This document shows positions 45,201 to 53,718 of a DNA stretch of 64,000 nucleotides, piece by piece. Under the pieces are notes generated by a model that worked only from the letters and a program-made list of their open reading frames with translations, searched no databases and was not told the origin of the DNA. Position 1 is the stretch's first letter, and the number at the start of each line of letters is the position of its first letter. A program made the position numbers and the translations under genes. The DNA comes from CAZDXJ01 sp050303615 (GTDB lineage Bacteria > Pseudomonadota > Gammaproteobacteria > Methylococcales > Methylomonadaceae): assembly GCA_050303615.1 (NCBI GenBank), contig JBNLCC010000127.1, forward strand, positions 1 to 64,000. Reading direction: 5' to 3'.

Positions 45201-45727
45201 CTGATAATTTTTTCCAGAATATCCAGACGTTCATTATCCAAGGCATTGAGAAAGGCGGCAAAATCGCCTTGCGCCAGCATAATGGAACGGGTAAAGCGGC
45301 GAAAATCCATTCCGGTTATTTCGGTAATTTTATCCCTGACAATGTTAGGCTGATCACCTAACACTGCGGCATTACCGTTGAGTTCGGTCAAATGCATTTG
45401 CGGCGGTTGCAATTCGCCGCCGCTATCCCCCGCGGCGCGACTGACCCGCCAACTGGATTTAAATTGTTTTCCGCCTATCGAAAATACCACTTCTGAAAAA
45501 CATTCCGTTGTTTGTTTGGTCATTACATGAACTGAAGGACGGTCAAACTTGAAAGTTTCACCATACAGCCCGAGGGTGATGGCGTCCAGAATGCTGGTCT
45601 TACCTGACCCGTTCGGACCGGTAATGGCAAACACGCCGGCATCGGCCAGTGGCGGCTGATCAAAAGCGACCCGGTTTTCACCGGCCAGCGAATTAATATT
45701 TTTAAAATAAATATTGAGAATTTTCAT
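42281..45727 (-). CDS. sbcC: SbcC/Rad50-like exonuclease subunit
   Basis: SbcC is the ATPase of the SbcCD nuclease, which cuts hairpins and processes double-strand ends. The protein has 1148 residues. The N-terminus has the Walker A loop GPNGSGKTSILDAITLGLYG and FRRFTRSIMLAQGDFAAFL. Two long coiled coils flank a zinc hook, CPLC at residues 574-577. The C-terminal lobe has the signature LSGGESFVVSLALALGLSEL, Walker B DSLFLDEGFGNLD and the H-loop. The usual partner gene sbcD would lie directly upstream on this strand but is absent; a 417-base gene-free region and a divergent gene follow instead. The SbcC call is strong; the symbol assumes sbcD exists elsewhere. Confidence 0.93.
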   Translation of the reverse strand: MKILNIYFKNINSLAGENRVAFDQPPLADAGVFAITGPNGSGKTSILDAITLGLYGETFKFDRPSVHVMTKQTTECFSEVVFSIGGKQFKSSWRVSRAAGDSGGELQPPQMHLTELNGNAAVLGDQPNIVRDKITEITGMDFRRFTRSIMLAQGDFAAFLNALDNERLDILEKIISTDIYSDVKNEIMSKADKANAGLEEIKVKIAALPVLDDEQFAAGEQDLADFKEQYAEYRDEKSTLKQQLDWLQNIQEIEDRHTALKRAEQDAVRQVDKIQADLVKIEENKDVLQYESDVREIDHKTEQIERHKQDLGAFRNEAQQLQRGLESLSFEQRALPVETGKTVEQQKQSIENLNFRLVQTQTERNAEQGMLQAMETQLQEKQAIHETVRAWLQEHESEKFLLDDFPNTGKLKSLRIQLRSLQEKRKSFTKWSKTTTAALSKNKAALTKLEKKIRLLKQRQLRYENELQQLAPGKTLEEIIELRSEQHERLLLFKDLLNLAMANKKLDSGSGAFNALFRKQDLDGDRLKEQLAELSDELMRERNIHKTLENAVAHQTMLKKYQLDRALLVDGEPCPLCGALQHPYAERPPRLEDSTQALADQQVKLQALQAKSDNLRQQIKLADQQQQIYNKKQTQLVQIRSQWLSTCTRLNAVSDALHIGNFRLMKKMLKSEKTEFKAIIALLRNYRRLQNRIDKVVNLLELRENSLQELSGSTKQLHQDWQNRPQELKDLDQNMAECEAQLKSLSDKLTGQLTGLQLKLPAKGKEDALYDKLNLRRQEYQTYHMRDKGLQNEIEQLQQKATACQTKIADLAQRCDTFTKQMKDEQIAGLHLALLEKQKLMAEVERLIAPLEAEKNSIQRQLQEKLSETPYKTLDELREILQLVLSRKELEQTLAALEQEIENLRKDQIEIQAQLAAERAVALTESSREEITIRQRSLIEKMDIAGHEIMRLEKIIREQKGLILERDKLTEQLARQQTICSECNAEIEQLTAENGMVFRRRVQKLMANKLLATANHYLEKISGRYYLYQLNNRQGLALEVEDTFKNNSRRLPKTLSGGESFVVSLALALGLSELAGNGKSVDSLFLDEGFGNLDEEALYLVVSTLKELQRHGKTVGVISHVKGVKDRIATQIEMSKNPNGTSGFTVVS

Positions 45728-46144
45728 GTTTTGACGATACTGTCCGCATACAGTTAACCATATTATATTTCAGATTATTTATTTTTATACCAAATAATAC
45801 ACAGGCACCCGCTTGGTTGCCGCTTTATTTCTCCTTTTACCGTTTAGACATGGGTTCAGGATTATAAAACGACTAAATCAATCTGCCGTTGTACCAATAA
45901 ATTTCTTCCTTCGCCGTATTAAAGGAATTAGAATTTTGTCGTTGGTGATTAACTTTTACTGCATAACTCGTCGGAAATCCATAATCGGCCTTAACGTGCA
46001 AACCTTCATTCGACCCTCGAAATAGAGTATGGCGGGAAAATCGAACATGGGAAAAATAATTGAACAACGTTTAATTGTGTTTTATAGTATCGTTCGAATT
46101 GATTTTTTGTCCTCTTTGGTTTTATTGAGCGCAGGAGGCTCACA
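45728..46144. other. divergent intergenic region between sbcC and aas
   Basis: About 417 bases with no convincing gene. An ACTGT/ACAGT inverted repeat with a 6-base spacer (45739-45754) lies 12 bases upstream of the sbcC start. AGGAGG at 46133-46138 is a perfect ribosome site, 6 bases before the aas ATG. Much of the rest is AT-rich and probably holds both promoters. Confidence 0.45.
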
Positions 46145-48289
46145 ATGGTGAAAAGACTATTACGCTGGCTGTTGCGGCTGCTATATAAAGTAAAGATAAC
46201 CGGCCTGGAAAATTTTTCTCAAGCTGGAGATCGGGTTTTAATCGTCGTCAACCATGTTTCTTTTTTGGACCCGCCGCTGTTATGGGCTTTTTTACCCGGC
46301 CAGGTAACCTTTGCAATCAATACCCAGATTGCCCGCCAACGCTGGGTAAAACCTTTTCTGCGCTTTACCAATGTGTTTGAAATGGACCCGACCCATCCCT
46401 TGTCTTTAAAAGCGCTGGTCAGCCACCTGCAGCAAGATAAACGGGCGATCATTTTCCCGGAGGGCCGTATCACCGTCACCGGGTCGATGATGAAAATCTA
46501 CGACGGCACCGGTATGGTCGCCGATAAATCGCAGGCGGTCATCCTGCCGATACGCATAGAGGGTGCTGAATACACTCATTTTTCGCGCATCCGCAATCTG
46601 GTTAAACTGCGTTTGTTCCCAACCATATCGATTAACATTCAACCCCCCTGCAAGCTCGAAATCCCCAGTCAAATAAAAGGCAGGGAGCGGCGCAAATATT
46701 CGGGAAGCGTATTGGCCGACCTGATGACCGAAATGATGTTTGTCACCAGCGATTACCGGCAAACCATATTCTCCAATTTGCTCAAAGCACGCCGTATTCA
46801 CGGCGGCAAACATGTGATTATCGAAGACCTGGAACGCCGGCCTTTTACTTACAATAACCTGATTACACGAACAATCATACTAGGCGGCCAGCTATGCAAA
46901 ATCAGTTCGGAGGGGGAATACGTCGGCGTATTGCTACCCAATATCACGACGACACTGATTACTGTGTTGGGTCTGCAGTTGCACGGCAGAACCCCTGCCA
47001 TGCTCAATTTTTCTACCGGTTATTTAGGGATGACCTCGGCCTGCCGGCTCGCCCGGATACAAAACGTATTGACTTCGCGCCGTTTTATCGAAGCCGCCAA
47101 ACTCAACGAAGATATCGAGAAATTGAGCGGCATTGTCAAAATTGTGTATCTGGAAGATTTAGCAAAAAATGTAACAATTTTCGAAAAACTTAACGGATTG
47201 ATGCAGTGTAAAACGGCTGATTACTGGTACAAACACAGCCGCTACAGCTCGGACAGTCCTGCAACCGTACTGTTTACCTCCGGTTCCGAGGGTACGCCAA
47301 AGGGCGTGGTATTATCACATGCCAACGTTTTATCCAATCACCGGCAATTAGGGGCAAGAGTCAGCTTTACTTCGCAGGACTCGGTGCTCAATGTGCTGCC
47401 GATGTTTCACTCCTTCGGATTCACCGCCGGCACGCTGTTTCCGGTGCTAAACGGGATCAAAACCTTTCTATATCCGACCCCCCTGCACTATAGTGTGATT
47501 CCGGAAATTGCCTACGAACAAAATGCCACGGTATTGTTCAGTACCAATACATTTCTTGCCGCCTACGGCAAGAAAGCCCACGCTTATGATTTCTATAGTG
47601 TTCGATACGTATTTGCCGGCGCCGAAAAACTTCATGAAAACACCCGAAAACTGTGGGCTGAAAAATTCGGCATCCGGATTCTGGAGGGCTACGGCGCGAC
47701 GGAAACCAGCCCGGTTACTTCGGTCAATACACCCATGGAGTGCAAAGCAGGGACTGTTGGACGATTTTTTCCTGCAATGCGCTACAAACTTGAGCCGGTA
47801 CCGGGCATTGAAGACGCCGGAAAACTGCATGTTGCCGGCCCCAACATCATGCTGGGTTATCTGTTGGCGGACAATCCAGGGCAATTGGTTCCTCCTGCAT
47901 CGCTTTACGGCGAGGGCTGGTACGACACCGGCGACATCGTCCACGTTGACTTGGAAGGTTATATCAGCATTCGTGGGCGCAGTAAGCGGTTTGCCAAAAT
48001 CAGCGGCGAAATGATTTCGCTAACTGCAGTGGAGCAGCTTACCGGTAAAGTATGGCCTGAAGCACACCATGCCGTAGTCTCCCTGCCCGACCCCAGAAAA
48101 GGCGAGCAACTCATTTTGATGACCACCCAAAAAGGTGCGGATCTCAAACATCTAATGGAGTCTACCCCCGGTGTCTCAGCGATAAACTTTCCTAAAAAAA
48201 TCATGATTATAGATAAATTGCCGGTGCTGGCGACCGGTAAAACCGACTATGCAACAGTAACCGAGCTGGCTAACGAGGAATTTTTGTAA
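46145..48289 (+). CDS. aas: bifunctional 2-acyl-glycerophosphoethanolamine acyltransferase/acyl-ACP synthetase
   Basis: Aas reacylates lysophospholipids at the inner membrane using acyl-ACP made by its own synthetase half. The protein has 714 residues, close to E. coli Aas. The first part is a PlsC-type acyltransferase: NHVSFLDPPLL (HX4D) and IIFPEGRITVTG. The second is an AMP-forming ligase: TVLFTSGSEGTPKGVVLSH, EGYGATETSPV and WYDTGDIVHVDLEGY. A perfect AGGAGG precedes the ATG. lplT follows after 93 bases, matching the known functional pair. Confidence 0.95.
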   Translation: MVKRLLRWLLRLLYKVKITGLENFSQAGDRVLIVVNHVSFLDPPLLWAFLPGQVTFAINTQIARQRWVKPFLRFTNVFEMDPTHPLSLKALVSHLQQDKRAIIFPEGRITVTGSMMKIYDGTGMVADKSQAVILPIRIEGAEYTHFSRIRNLVKLRLFPTISINIQPPCKLEIPSQIKGRERRKYSGSVLADLMTEMMFVTSDYRQTIFSNLLKARRIHGGKHVIIEDLERRPFTYNNLITRTIILGGQLCKISSEGEYVGVLLPNITTTLITVLGLQLHGRTPAMLNFSTGYLGMTSACRLARIQNVLTSRRFIEAAKLNEDIEKLSGIVKIVYLEDLAKNVTIFEKLNGLMQCKTADYWYKHSRYSSDSPATVLFTSGSEGTPKGVVLSHANVLSNHRQLGARVSFTSQDSVLNVLPMFHSFGFTAGTLFPVLNGIKTFLYPTPLHYSVIPEIAYEQNATVLFSTNTFLAAYGKKAHAYDFYSVRYVFAGAEKLHENTRKLWAEKFGIRILEGYGATETSPVTSVNTPMECKAGTVGRFFPAMRYKLEPVPGIEDAGKLHVAGPNIMLGYLLADNPGQLVPPASLYGEGWYDTGDIVHVDLEGYISIRGRSKRFAKISGEMISLTAVEQLTGKVWPEAHHAVVSLPDPRKGEQLILMTTQKGADLKHLMESTPGVSAINFPKKIMIIDKLPVLATGKTDYATVTELANEEFL

Positions 48290-48382
48290 GAAATCAACCT
48301 AATACCTTATACAGCCGATAACGCTAAAACCAAACACAATTGCCACCACAACAATATACATGGGATCTTGCGATCAATTCTA

Positions 48383-49561
48383 ATGAACAAAGCCATTTAC
48401 CCGTTACTTGTCGCTCAATTTCTGTCCGCTTTTGCCGACAATGCCATCTTGTTTACCGTTATTGCGATGGTCTTGCAATCGCCCCACCTGCCGGGCTGGT
48501 ATGTTCCCGCACTGCAGAGTGTGTTTTTAATCGCTTTTGTGGTGATAGCACCATGGGCCGGCGCATTTGCCGACGAGCATGCAAAGTCGCGGGTATTGAT
48601 TATCGCAAACCTGATTAAAGCGGTTGGCGCTGCTTTACTGCTGATTAACATAGAACCGTTGCTGGCTTATGCCGTAGTCGGACTCGGCGCCGCTGTCTAC
48701 AGCCCGGCAAAATACGGCATCCTGCCGGAATTGGCGGAACATAAATTTTTAGTCAAAGCAAACAGCTGGATAGAAGGTTCCACCATTCTCGCAATTCTTA
48801 CCGGCATGATCGTAGGTGCTAAAATCGCTGATTATTCGGTTCGCCTGGCGTTAATTGTTACCATCGTGCTTTTCCTGGTTTCCGCAGCAGTCACCTTGCT
48901 ATTGCCGGTATTTCCATCCAGAACGGCGGAACCCGGTTCCAAAATTATCCGTTTCGGCAAACAGATCAGCCGCTTCTGTATCACACCGCGCTCACGATTT
49001 GCCATCTTAGGCGCCTCGTTATTTTGGGCTACTGCCGCCACCTTGCGCGTGATTCTAATTGCCTGGGCACCATTGGTTTTATTGACCAAAGATGCCACTG
49101 AAATAGCCGAGCTAACACTATTCCTGGCCATCGGCATCATCGCCGGCTCAGCCCTGGTGCCAAAACTGATCCCGCTGGAGTTACTGCGCAGGGCCAGAAT
49201 CCCGGCCTATATTATGGCCCTGTTTATCATCGGACTGAGCTTTGCTAGCGATCTGTGGACTGCCAGACTGGCACTATTGGCGATTGGCATGGCCGGAGGC
49301 ATGTTTATCGTGCCGATCAATGCAGCGCTGCAGGAAATCGGCCAACAGGGAATCGGCAGCGGCAACGCCGTTGCCCTACAAGGTTTTTTCCAAAATGCAG
49401 CGATGCTCGCGGCCGTCGGAAGCTACACATACATCGCTTTATTAGACGTCAGTCCAGTCAGCACTATGTCAGTATTAGGCGCGTTGGTCTTTATCGCAAC
49501 CTTTTCAGTTTCGCGGCACTTGCCGAGCACCCTCCCGAACAGCAATAAAGGCCGCAATTAA
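48383..49561 (+). CDS. lplT: lysophospholipid transporter LplT
   Basis: LplT is an MFS transporter that flips lysophospholipids inward for reacylation by Aas. The protein has 392 residues with about twelve membrane helices. The start ATG at 48383 gives MNKAIYPLLVAQFLSAFADNAILF, the family N-terminus; a TTG 5 codons upstream is less likely. Other features are PWAGAFADEHAKSRVL (MFS loop) and YSPAKYGILPEL. The pairing with aas directly upstream strongly supports the substrate. Confidence 0.93.
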   Translation: MNKAIYPLLVAQFLSAFADNAILFTVIAMVLQSPHLPGWYVPALQSVFLIAFVVIAPWAGAFADEHAKSRVLIIANLIKAVGAALLLINIEPLLAYAVVGLGAAVYSPAKYGILPELAEHKFLVKANSWIEGSTILAILTGMIVGAKIADYSVRLALIVTIVLFLVSAAVTLLLPVFPSRTAEPGSKIIRFGKQISRFCITPRSRFAILGASLFWATAATLRVILIAWAPLVLLTKDATEIAELTLFLAIGIIAGSALVPKLIPLELLRRARIPAYIMALFIIGLSFASDLWTARLALLAIGMAGGMFIVPINAALQEIGQQGIGSGNAVALQGFFQNAAMLAAVGSYTYIALLDVSPVSTMSVLGALVFIATFSVSRHLPSTLPNSNKGRN

Positions 49562-49754
49562 AGCGGACAATAAATCATTTGTGTTCCCTGTCAAACCGTC
49601 AAATTCAAAGACGGATCATTCACCCATATGGCTTGAGGCTCTTCGTTAACTTCATCCACAAACAGACGTTTTTGTAGTTTTCAAATGTTGTATTGCGCTA
49701 AATTAGCGATATACTGCTTTCTGTATTACAGATGTTCCTGCAGCAGGAGATGAG

Positions 49755-50675
49755 ATGACCACACGCTACCGCCGATTTCGAGATATTTCAACCAGTGAAC
49801 GCATTTTAGATACCTTATTTCTATTGACCATTGGCCTGGGGTATTTATTTGCCCTAACTCATTTATACTTTTCCCATAGCAGCCGCGATGGCAAACCGGG
49901 CTTATCAATCGAAGATGTAATGATTGCTTATTATGGATCGCATGATCACAGCCGCCTGGGCGCGGCAATCAATGGCCCGATGGAGCCGAATTTGAAATCT
50001 AAAACCGATAAACTGGTGATTTTGAAATGGTTGCAGAATGGCAAAGACAAGGACGAATACTTGGAAAAAGTAGCGCCGATAATCCAACGCGACTGTGCAG
50101 CTTGCCATTCGCCTGCAAATAATTCCGGATTACCCGATCTCACCCGTTATGAAACGATTCTCGAAGTTGCCGACACCAGAGGGGCATCACTGCCGGCTTT
50201 GGTAAGGGTATCGCATATTCATTTGTTTGGCATTGCGTTTATTCTATTTTTTACCGGAAAAATCTTTATTTTGACCGAACTTAATCCTGTTTTAAAAAGA
50301 ATCATTGTCGCAATTCCCTTTGCCGCAATGCTAATTGATATTTTATCCTGGTATGTAACCACCGTAGTTCCAAGCTTTGCATATGTTGTCGTGATTTCCG
50401 GTGCATTACTTGGCTTGTCTATGGGAATCCAAATTTTGGTCAGTCTGTATCAGATGTGGTTTTACCCTTTTCATCCTTCGCTGCAGATTCCGCTCGAATT
50501 GCAGCAACGGATTAAAAAATGCCATGAAATTCTTGATGGCTTTGGTTATGAAATGATTCCTGAAAGTAACGGTTGGTTGGTCAAGGAATCATTACGTTCC
50601 TGGCAGTTTTTACACGATGTCGATGAACTGGAAGAATACGTCGATGAAGTACGGGACCGGCACCAAAGCGACTGA
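49755..50675 (+). CDS. membrane protein with one c-type heme motif
   Basis: The protein has 306 residues and is not assigned to a characterised enzyme. The first membrane segment lies at about 20-40 (LFLLTIGLGYLFALTHLYF), then a hydrophilic, probably periplasmic, region of about 110 residues with a single heme-c site CAACH at 114-118 (IQRDCAACHSPANNSG). Three or four more helices follow from about 153 (HIHLFGIAFILFFTGKIF), and the last 65 residues are charged, with an acidic Glu-rich end. A membrane-bound electron-transfer subunit is plausible. It precedes hemW by 135 bases, which may be incidental. Confidence 0.8.
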   Translation: MTTRYRRFRDISTSERILDTLFLLTIGLGYLFALTHLYFSHSSRDGKPGLSIEDVMIAYYGSHDHSRLGAAINGPMEPNLKSKTDKLVILKWLQNGKDKDEYLEKVAPIIQRDCAACHSPANNSGLPDLTRYETILEVADTRGASLPALVRVSHIHLFGIAFILFFTGKIFILTELNPVLKRIIVAIPFAAMLIDILSWYVTTVVPSFAYVVVISGALLGLSMGIQILVSLYQMWFYPFHPSLQIPLELQQRIKKCHEILDGFGYEMIPESNGWLVKESLRSWQFLHDVDELEEYVDEVRDRHQSD

Positions 50676-50810
50676 TCGAAATGCTGGAAGCGCTTAAAAC
50701 AAGAACTATGCTAACCAATTTAACCGAATCTGCCATTTTGAAATCAGGCACCGCTTTCCACTCTACGGTTTTTTCGTTCCCTCATCACCGGTTTTCTCTG
50801 CTCCTGGTTT

Positions 50811-51968
50811 ATGAAAATTTCGTCCATTCCGTTGGGAATCTATATCCATATTCCCTGGTGTATAAAAAAATGCCCGTATTGCGATTTCAATTCGCACGCA
50901 GTTAAATCAAATCTGCCCGAATTTATCTATATCGAAACGCTACTGACTGATCTAAGCTTAGACTTACTCCGCTTTGAAGAAACCCGCCCTGTCAGCCATA
51001 TTTTTATCGGCGGCGGCACACCCAGCCTGTTTTCCCCCGAGGCACTCGATACCATGCTGAACGGCATCCGGCAACAAATCGGATTTGTTGCCGATACTGA
51101 AATCACGCTGGAAGCCAACCCGGGCACGTTCGAGAGCGAAAAATTCGCCGAATTCAGGGCGATTGGTATCAATCGCTTATCAATCGGCATCCAAAGTTTT
51201 GATGATGACTGCTTACGCAGGCTGGGGCGCGTACATAGCTCAGCCGAGGCGATACGCGCTGCTGAAATAGCCCATCGGTCCGGATTTGACAATTTCAACC
51301 TGGATCTGATGTTCGGTTTGCCGGAAGCTCAGCCCGACACCAGTTTAACGGATGTTGCCACAGCAATCCGCCTGCAACCGAAACATCTTTCCCTCTATCA
51401 ATTCACATTGGAACCGAATACCTATTTTCACAAATATCCGCCACACTTACCCGAGCCGGACGCAATTGTCGCCGAACAATTGCAGTGCCAGCAGCGTTTG
51501 CGGGAACGAGATTTTTTTCAATACGAAATTTCTGCGTATGCGCAACCGGGTTATCAATGCCGGCATAATCTGAATTATTGGCAGTTCGGTGATTATCTGG
51601 GTATCGGCGCCGGTGCGCACGGCAAAATCAGCCGCTCGTTACCGGACAAAATCCATCGTTACAGTAAAATGAAAAGCCCGGAACAATATATGTACGGGAT
51701 TAAACAACACAGACCTTATTTGACCGAACACAGCATCGCCCCGGCCGATTTACCGCTGGAATTCGTTATGAACCATCTGCGTATGCGCCGGGGCTTTAAT
51801 ATAGCGACCTACAGGGAAAGGACCGGTTTGGCTGACAATACTCTGCAACCGGCTTTGGCCCAATGTATTGAGCGAGGTTTGTTGCAGCAACACCGGAATC
51901 GTTATTATTGTTCGGAAAAAGGTTGGTTTTTTTTAGATACGATTTTGCAGCAATTCATGCCGGAGTGA
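50811..51968 (+). CDS. hemW: radical SAM heme chaperone HemW
   Basis: HemW is a radical SAM-related protein that binds heme and supports respiratory heme enzyme assembly; older annotations call it HemN-like coproporphyrinogen oxidase. The protein has 385 residues. The iron-sulfur motif CIKKCPYCDF (CxxxCxxC, no extra Cys as in HemN) follows GIYIHIPW, then FIGGGTPSLFSPEAL, EANPGTFE and NRLSIGIQSFDD. The ATG at 50811 is the first in-frame Met before the motif. It is convergent with ctpA. Confidence 0.93.
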   Translation: MKISSIPLGIYIHIPWCIKKCPYCDFNSHAVKSNLPEFIYIETLLTDLSLDLLRFEETRPVSHIFIGGGTPSLFSPEALDTMLNGIRQQIGFVADTEITLEANPGTFESEKFAEFRAIGINRLSIGIQSFDDDCLRRLGRVHSSAEAIRAAEIAHRSGFDNFNLDLMFGLPEAQPDTSLTDVATAIRLQPKHLSLYQFTLEPNTYFHKYPPHLPEPDAIVAEQLQCQQRLRERDFFQYEISAYAQPGYQCRHNLNYWQFGDYLGIGAGAHGKISRSLPDKIHRYSKMKSPEQYMYGIKQHRPYLTEHSIAPADLPLEFVMNHLRMRRGFNIATYRERTGLADNTLQPALAQCIERGLLQQHRNRYYCSEKGWFFLDTILQQFMPE

Positions 51969-52101
51969 AGCATCGAATCATATCCCCGTACTACCGATCA
52001 AGGCATGCCTTACTCAAACCGGCTTGAGCCTTGACCGGGATCGATTGCAAAACACTTGCTTCGACCAGCCCGGGGGCCGGTCTACTGCTATTAAGAAGGT
52101 A

Positions 52102-52122
52102 GGGTTCTGTTGCAAAGAACCC
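52102..52122 (-). terminator. hairpin downstream of ctpA
   Basis: GGGTTCT (52102-52108) pairs with AGAACCC (52116-52122) around a 7-base loop, 19 bases after the ctpA stop on the minus strand. A weaker TCAAGGC/GCCTTGA pair at 51998-52034 serves the hemW side. No long T-tract follows either, so termination is only likely. Confidence 0.4.
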
Positions 52123-52140
52123 GTAAACCGAATATAAAAT

Positions 52141-53460
52141 TTATCGGGCGCTCAAAATACTGATACCTTTTAACAAAGTTAACGCCTCATGTAAAGGATA
52201 GTCCTGGATGTCTTCTTCATTCAGGTTCTTTTCCTCCTCCCCTTTTGTTTTTTTCGGTTTACTATTGCCATTTTCCAAATGGCGGCTTAAGTCGGATTCT
52301 TTGACGGGTTGGAATTTGGAGATATCCAACGATTGCAGCTTCACTTTCTCCAGCGTGATATCCGGTTCAATACCTTCCGCCTGAATCGACCGTCCTGAAG
52401 GTGTGTAATAACGGGCTGTGGTTAATTTAACCGCCCCTCCGTTGCTGGTCGGTAAAATAGTCTGCACCGAACCTTTGCCGAAGGATTTTTCACCCATGAT
52501 TACAGCTCGTTTATGATCTTGCAGTGCGCCGGCAACAATCTCCGACGCTGAAGCGGAGCCGGCGTTAATCAGCACAACTATCGGCGCACCTTGCAACAGG
52601 TCGTCCGGTGCCGCATTGAACCTCATTTCCGAATCCTTCAGGCGCCCTTCAGTATAAACGATTAAGCCCTGGGGGAGAAAAGCATCGCTCACCGCGACCG
52701 CCGCATTCAATACCCCGCCCGGATTGTTGCGCAGATCCAGTACCAACCCCTTCAGTTTTCCGCCGTTTTCCTTTTCCAATTCGTCCATCGCTTCTTTCAG
52801 CGCCGTGCCGGTACCTGATTGAAAACTGCTGATACGTAAATAACCGTAACCTTTTTCCAAAATCCGGCTTTTGACACTCTTAACTTTGATAATGTCCCTA
52901 GTAATAGTGACTTTCAAAGGCGCTTCCTCGCCTTCCCTAACCACCGTTAACGTTATATCACTGCCCGGTTCTCCGCGCATCAATTTCACCGCATCGGTCA
53001 GAGTCATTCCTTTGACCGGCTTTTCATCCAACCTGATAATCAAATCCCCGGCTTGCATACCGGCCCTTTGCGCCGGAGTATCATCTATCGGGGAAACCAC
53101 CTTGACAAAACCGTCTTCCATAGTCACTTCAATTCCCAGTCCGCCGAATTGGCCGGTTGTTCCTTCCTTAAGACTTTTGTATTCTTCACCGTCCAGATAG
53201 GCGGAGTGCGGGTCGAGCCCGGTCAACATGCCGCGAATTGCATCCTGCAATAATTTATTGTCGGAAACCGGTTCTACATAGTCATTTTTAATTCGTCCGA
53301 AAATTTCCGTAAAAGTACGCAAATCGTCGTAGGGAAGTTCTTGTCTTTGCTGTGTTGATGCGAAGTCTTCCTTGTCCGCCACCACACTGCCGCCGATACT
53401 GATCAAAACACCCAGCATGACACCGAATGACAAGACAACTATGTTTCTCTGTTTAAGCAT
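52141..53460 (-). CDS. ctpA: carboxyl-terminal processing protease (S41)
   Basis: This is a periplasmic serine protease of the CtpA/Prc family. The protein has 439 residues: a signal anchor (IVVLSFGVMLGVLISIGGSVVA), a PDZ domain (GLGIEVTMEDGFVKVVSPI, then GMQAGDLIIRLDEKPV) and the catalytic domain with Ser in INAGSASASEIVAGAL and Lys in MGEKSFGKGSVQT. The C-terminal tail is Lys/Glu-rich and probably flexible. It lies 258 bases after envC on the same strand, as in many gammaproteobacteria where envC and ctpA adjoin. Confidence 0.95.
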   Translation of the reverse strand: MLKQRNIVVLSFGVMLGVLISIGGSVVADKEDFASTQQRQELPYDDLRTFTEIFGRIKNDYVEPVSDNKLLQDAIRGMLTGLDPHSAYLDGEEYKSLKEGTTGQFGGLGIEVTMEDGFVKVVSPIDDTPAQRAGMQAGDLIIRLDEKPVKGMTLTDAVKLMRGEPGSDITLTVVREGEEAPLKVTITRDIIKVKSVKSRILEKGYGYLRISSFQSGTGTALKEAMDELEKENGGKLKGLVLDLRNNPGGVLNAAVAVSDAFLPQGLIVYTEGRLKDSEMRFNAAPDDLLQGAPIVVLINAGSASASEIVAGALQDHKRAVIMGEKSFGKGSVQTILPTSNGGAVKLTTARYYTPSGRSIQAEGIEPDITLEKVKLQSLDISKFQPVKESDLSRHLENGNSKPKKTKGEEEKNLNEEDIQDYPLHEALTLLKGISILSAR

Positions 53461-53520
53461 TTGTTTTTAAACTCCAAATAAACCCAATCCCAAGCACGTT
53501 TCCTCAATATAGGAGATTTC

Positions 53521-53534
53521 CCATAAGCTTATGG
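53521..53534. repeat. perfect 14-bp palindrome upstream of ctpA
   Basis: CCATAAGCTTATGG is its own reverse complement and lies 60 bases before the ctpA start, in the envC-ctpA gap (53461-53718). It could be an operator or a small hairpin. Nothing else was recognised in that gap. Confidence 0.45.
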
Positions 53535-53718
53535 ATATACTTTAAAAATTTCAACCGGCTAATTTTGCTTTCATAACGCAGATACAAGTTGCATCGTCGC
53601 CGGAAGTGAATAAAATAAACAATTTCAGCACTGAGAGCGGTTGAGTCAGCCGTGTATTATCCGTTCACCGGCACAAAAAATAATTAATACCATAATATCA
53701 GCATAAAAGTATATACCT

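Noticed and set aside
45739..45754. LexA-like box upstream of sbcC (ACTGT, 6 bases, ACAGT)
   Set aside because: The gammaproteobacterial LexA box has CTGT and ACAG 8 bases apart; here the spacer is 6, so it is kept only as an inverted repeat.
50681..50905. 74-codon frame between the heme protein and hemW
   Set aside because: It overlaps the hemW start in another frame and shows no ribosome site or family.
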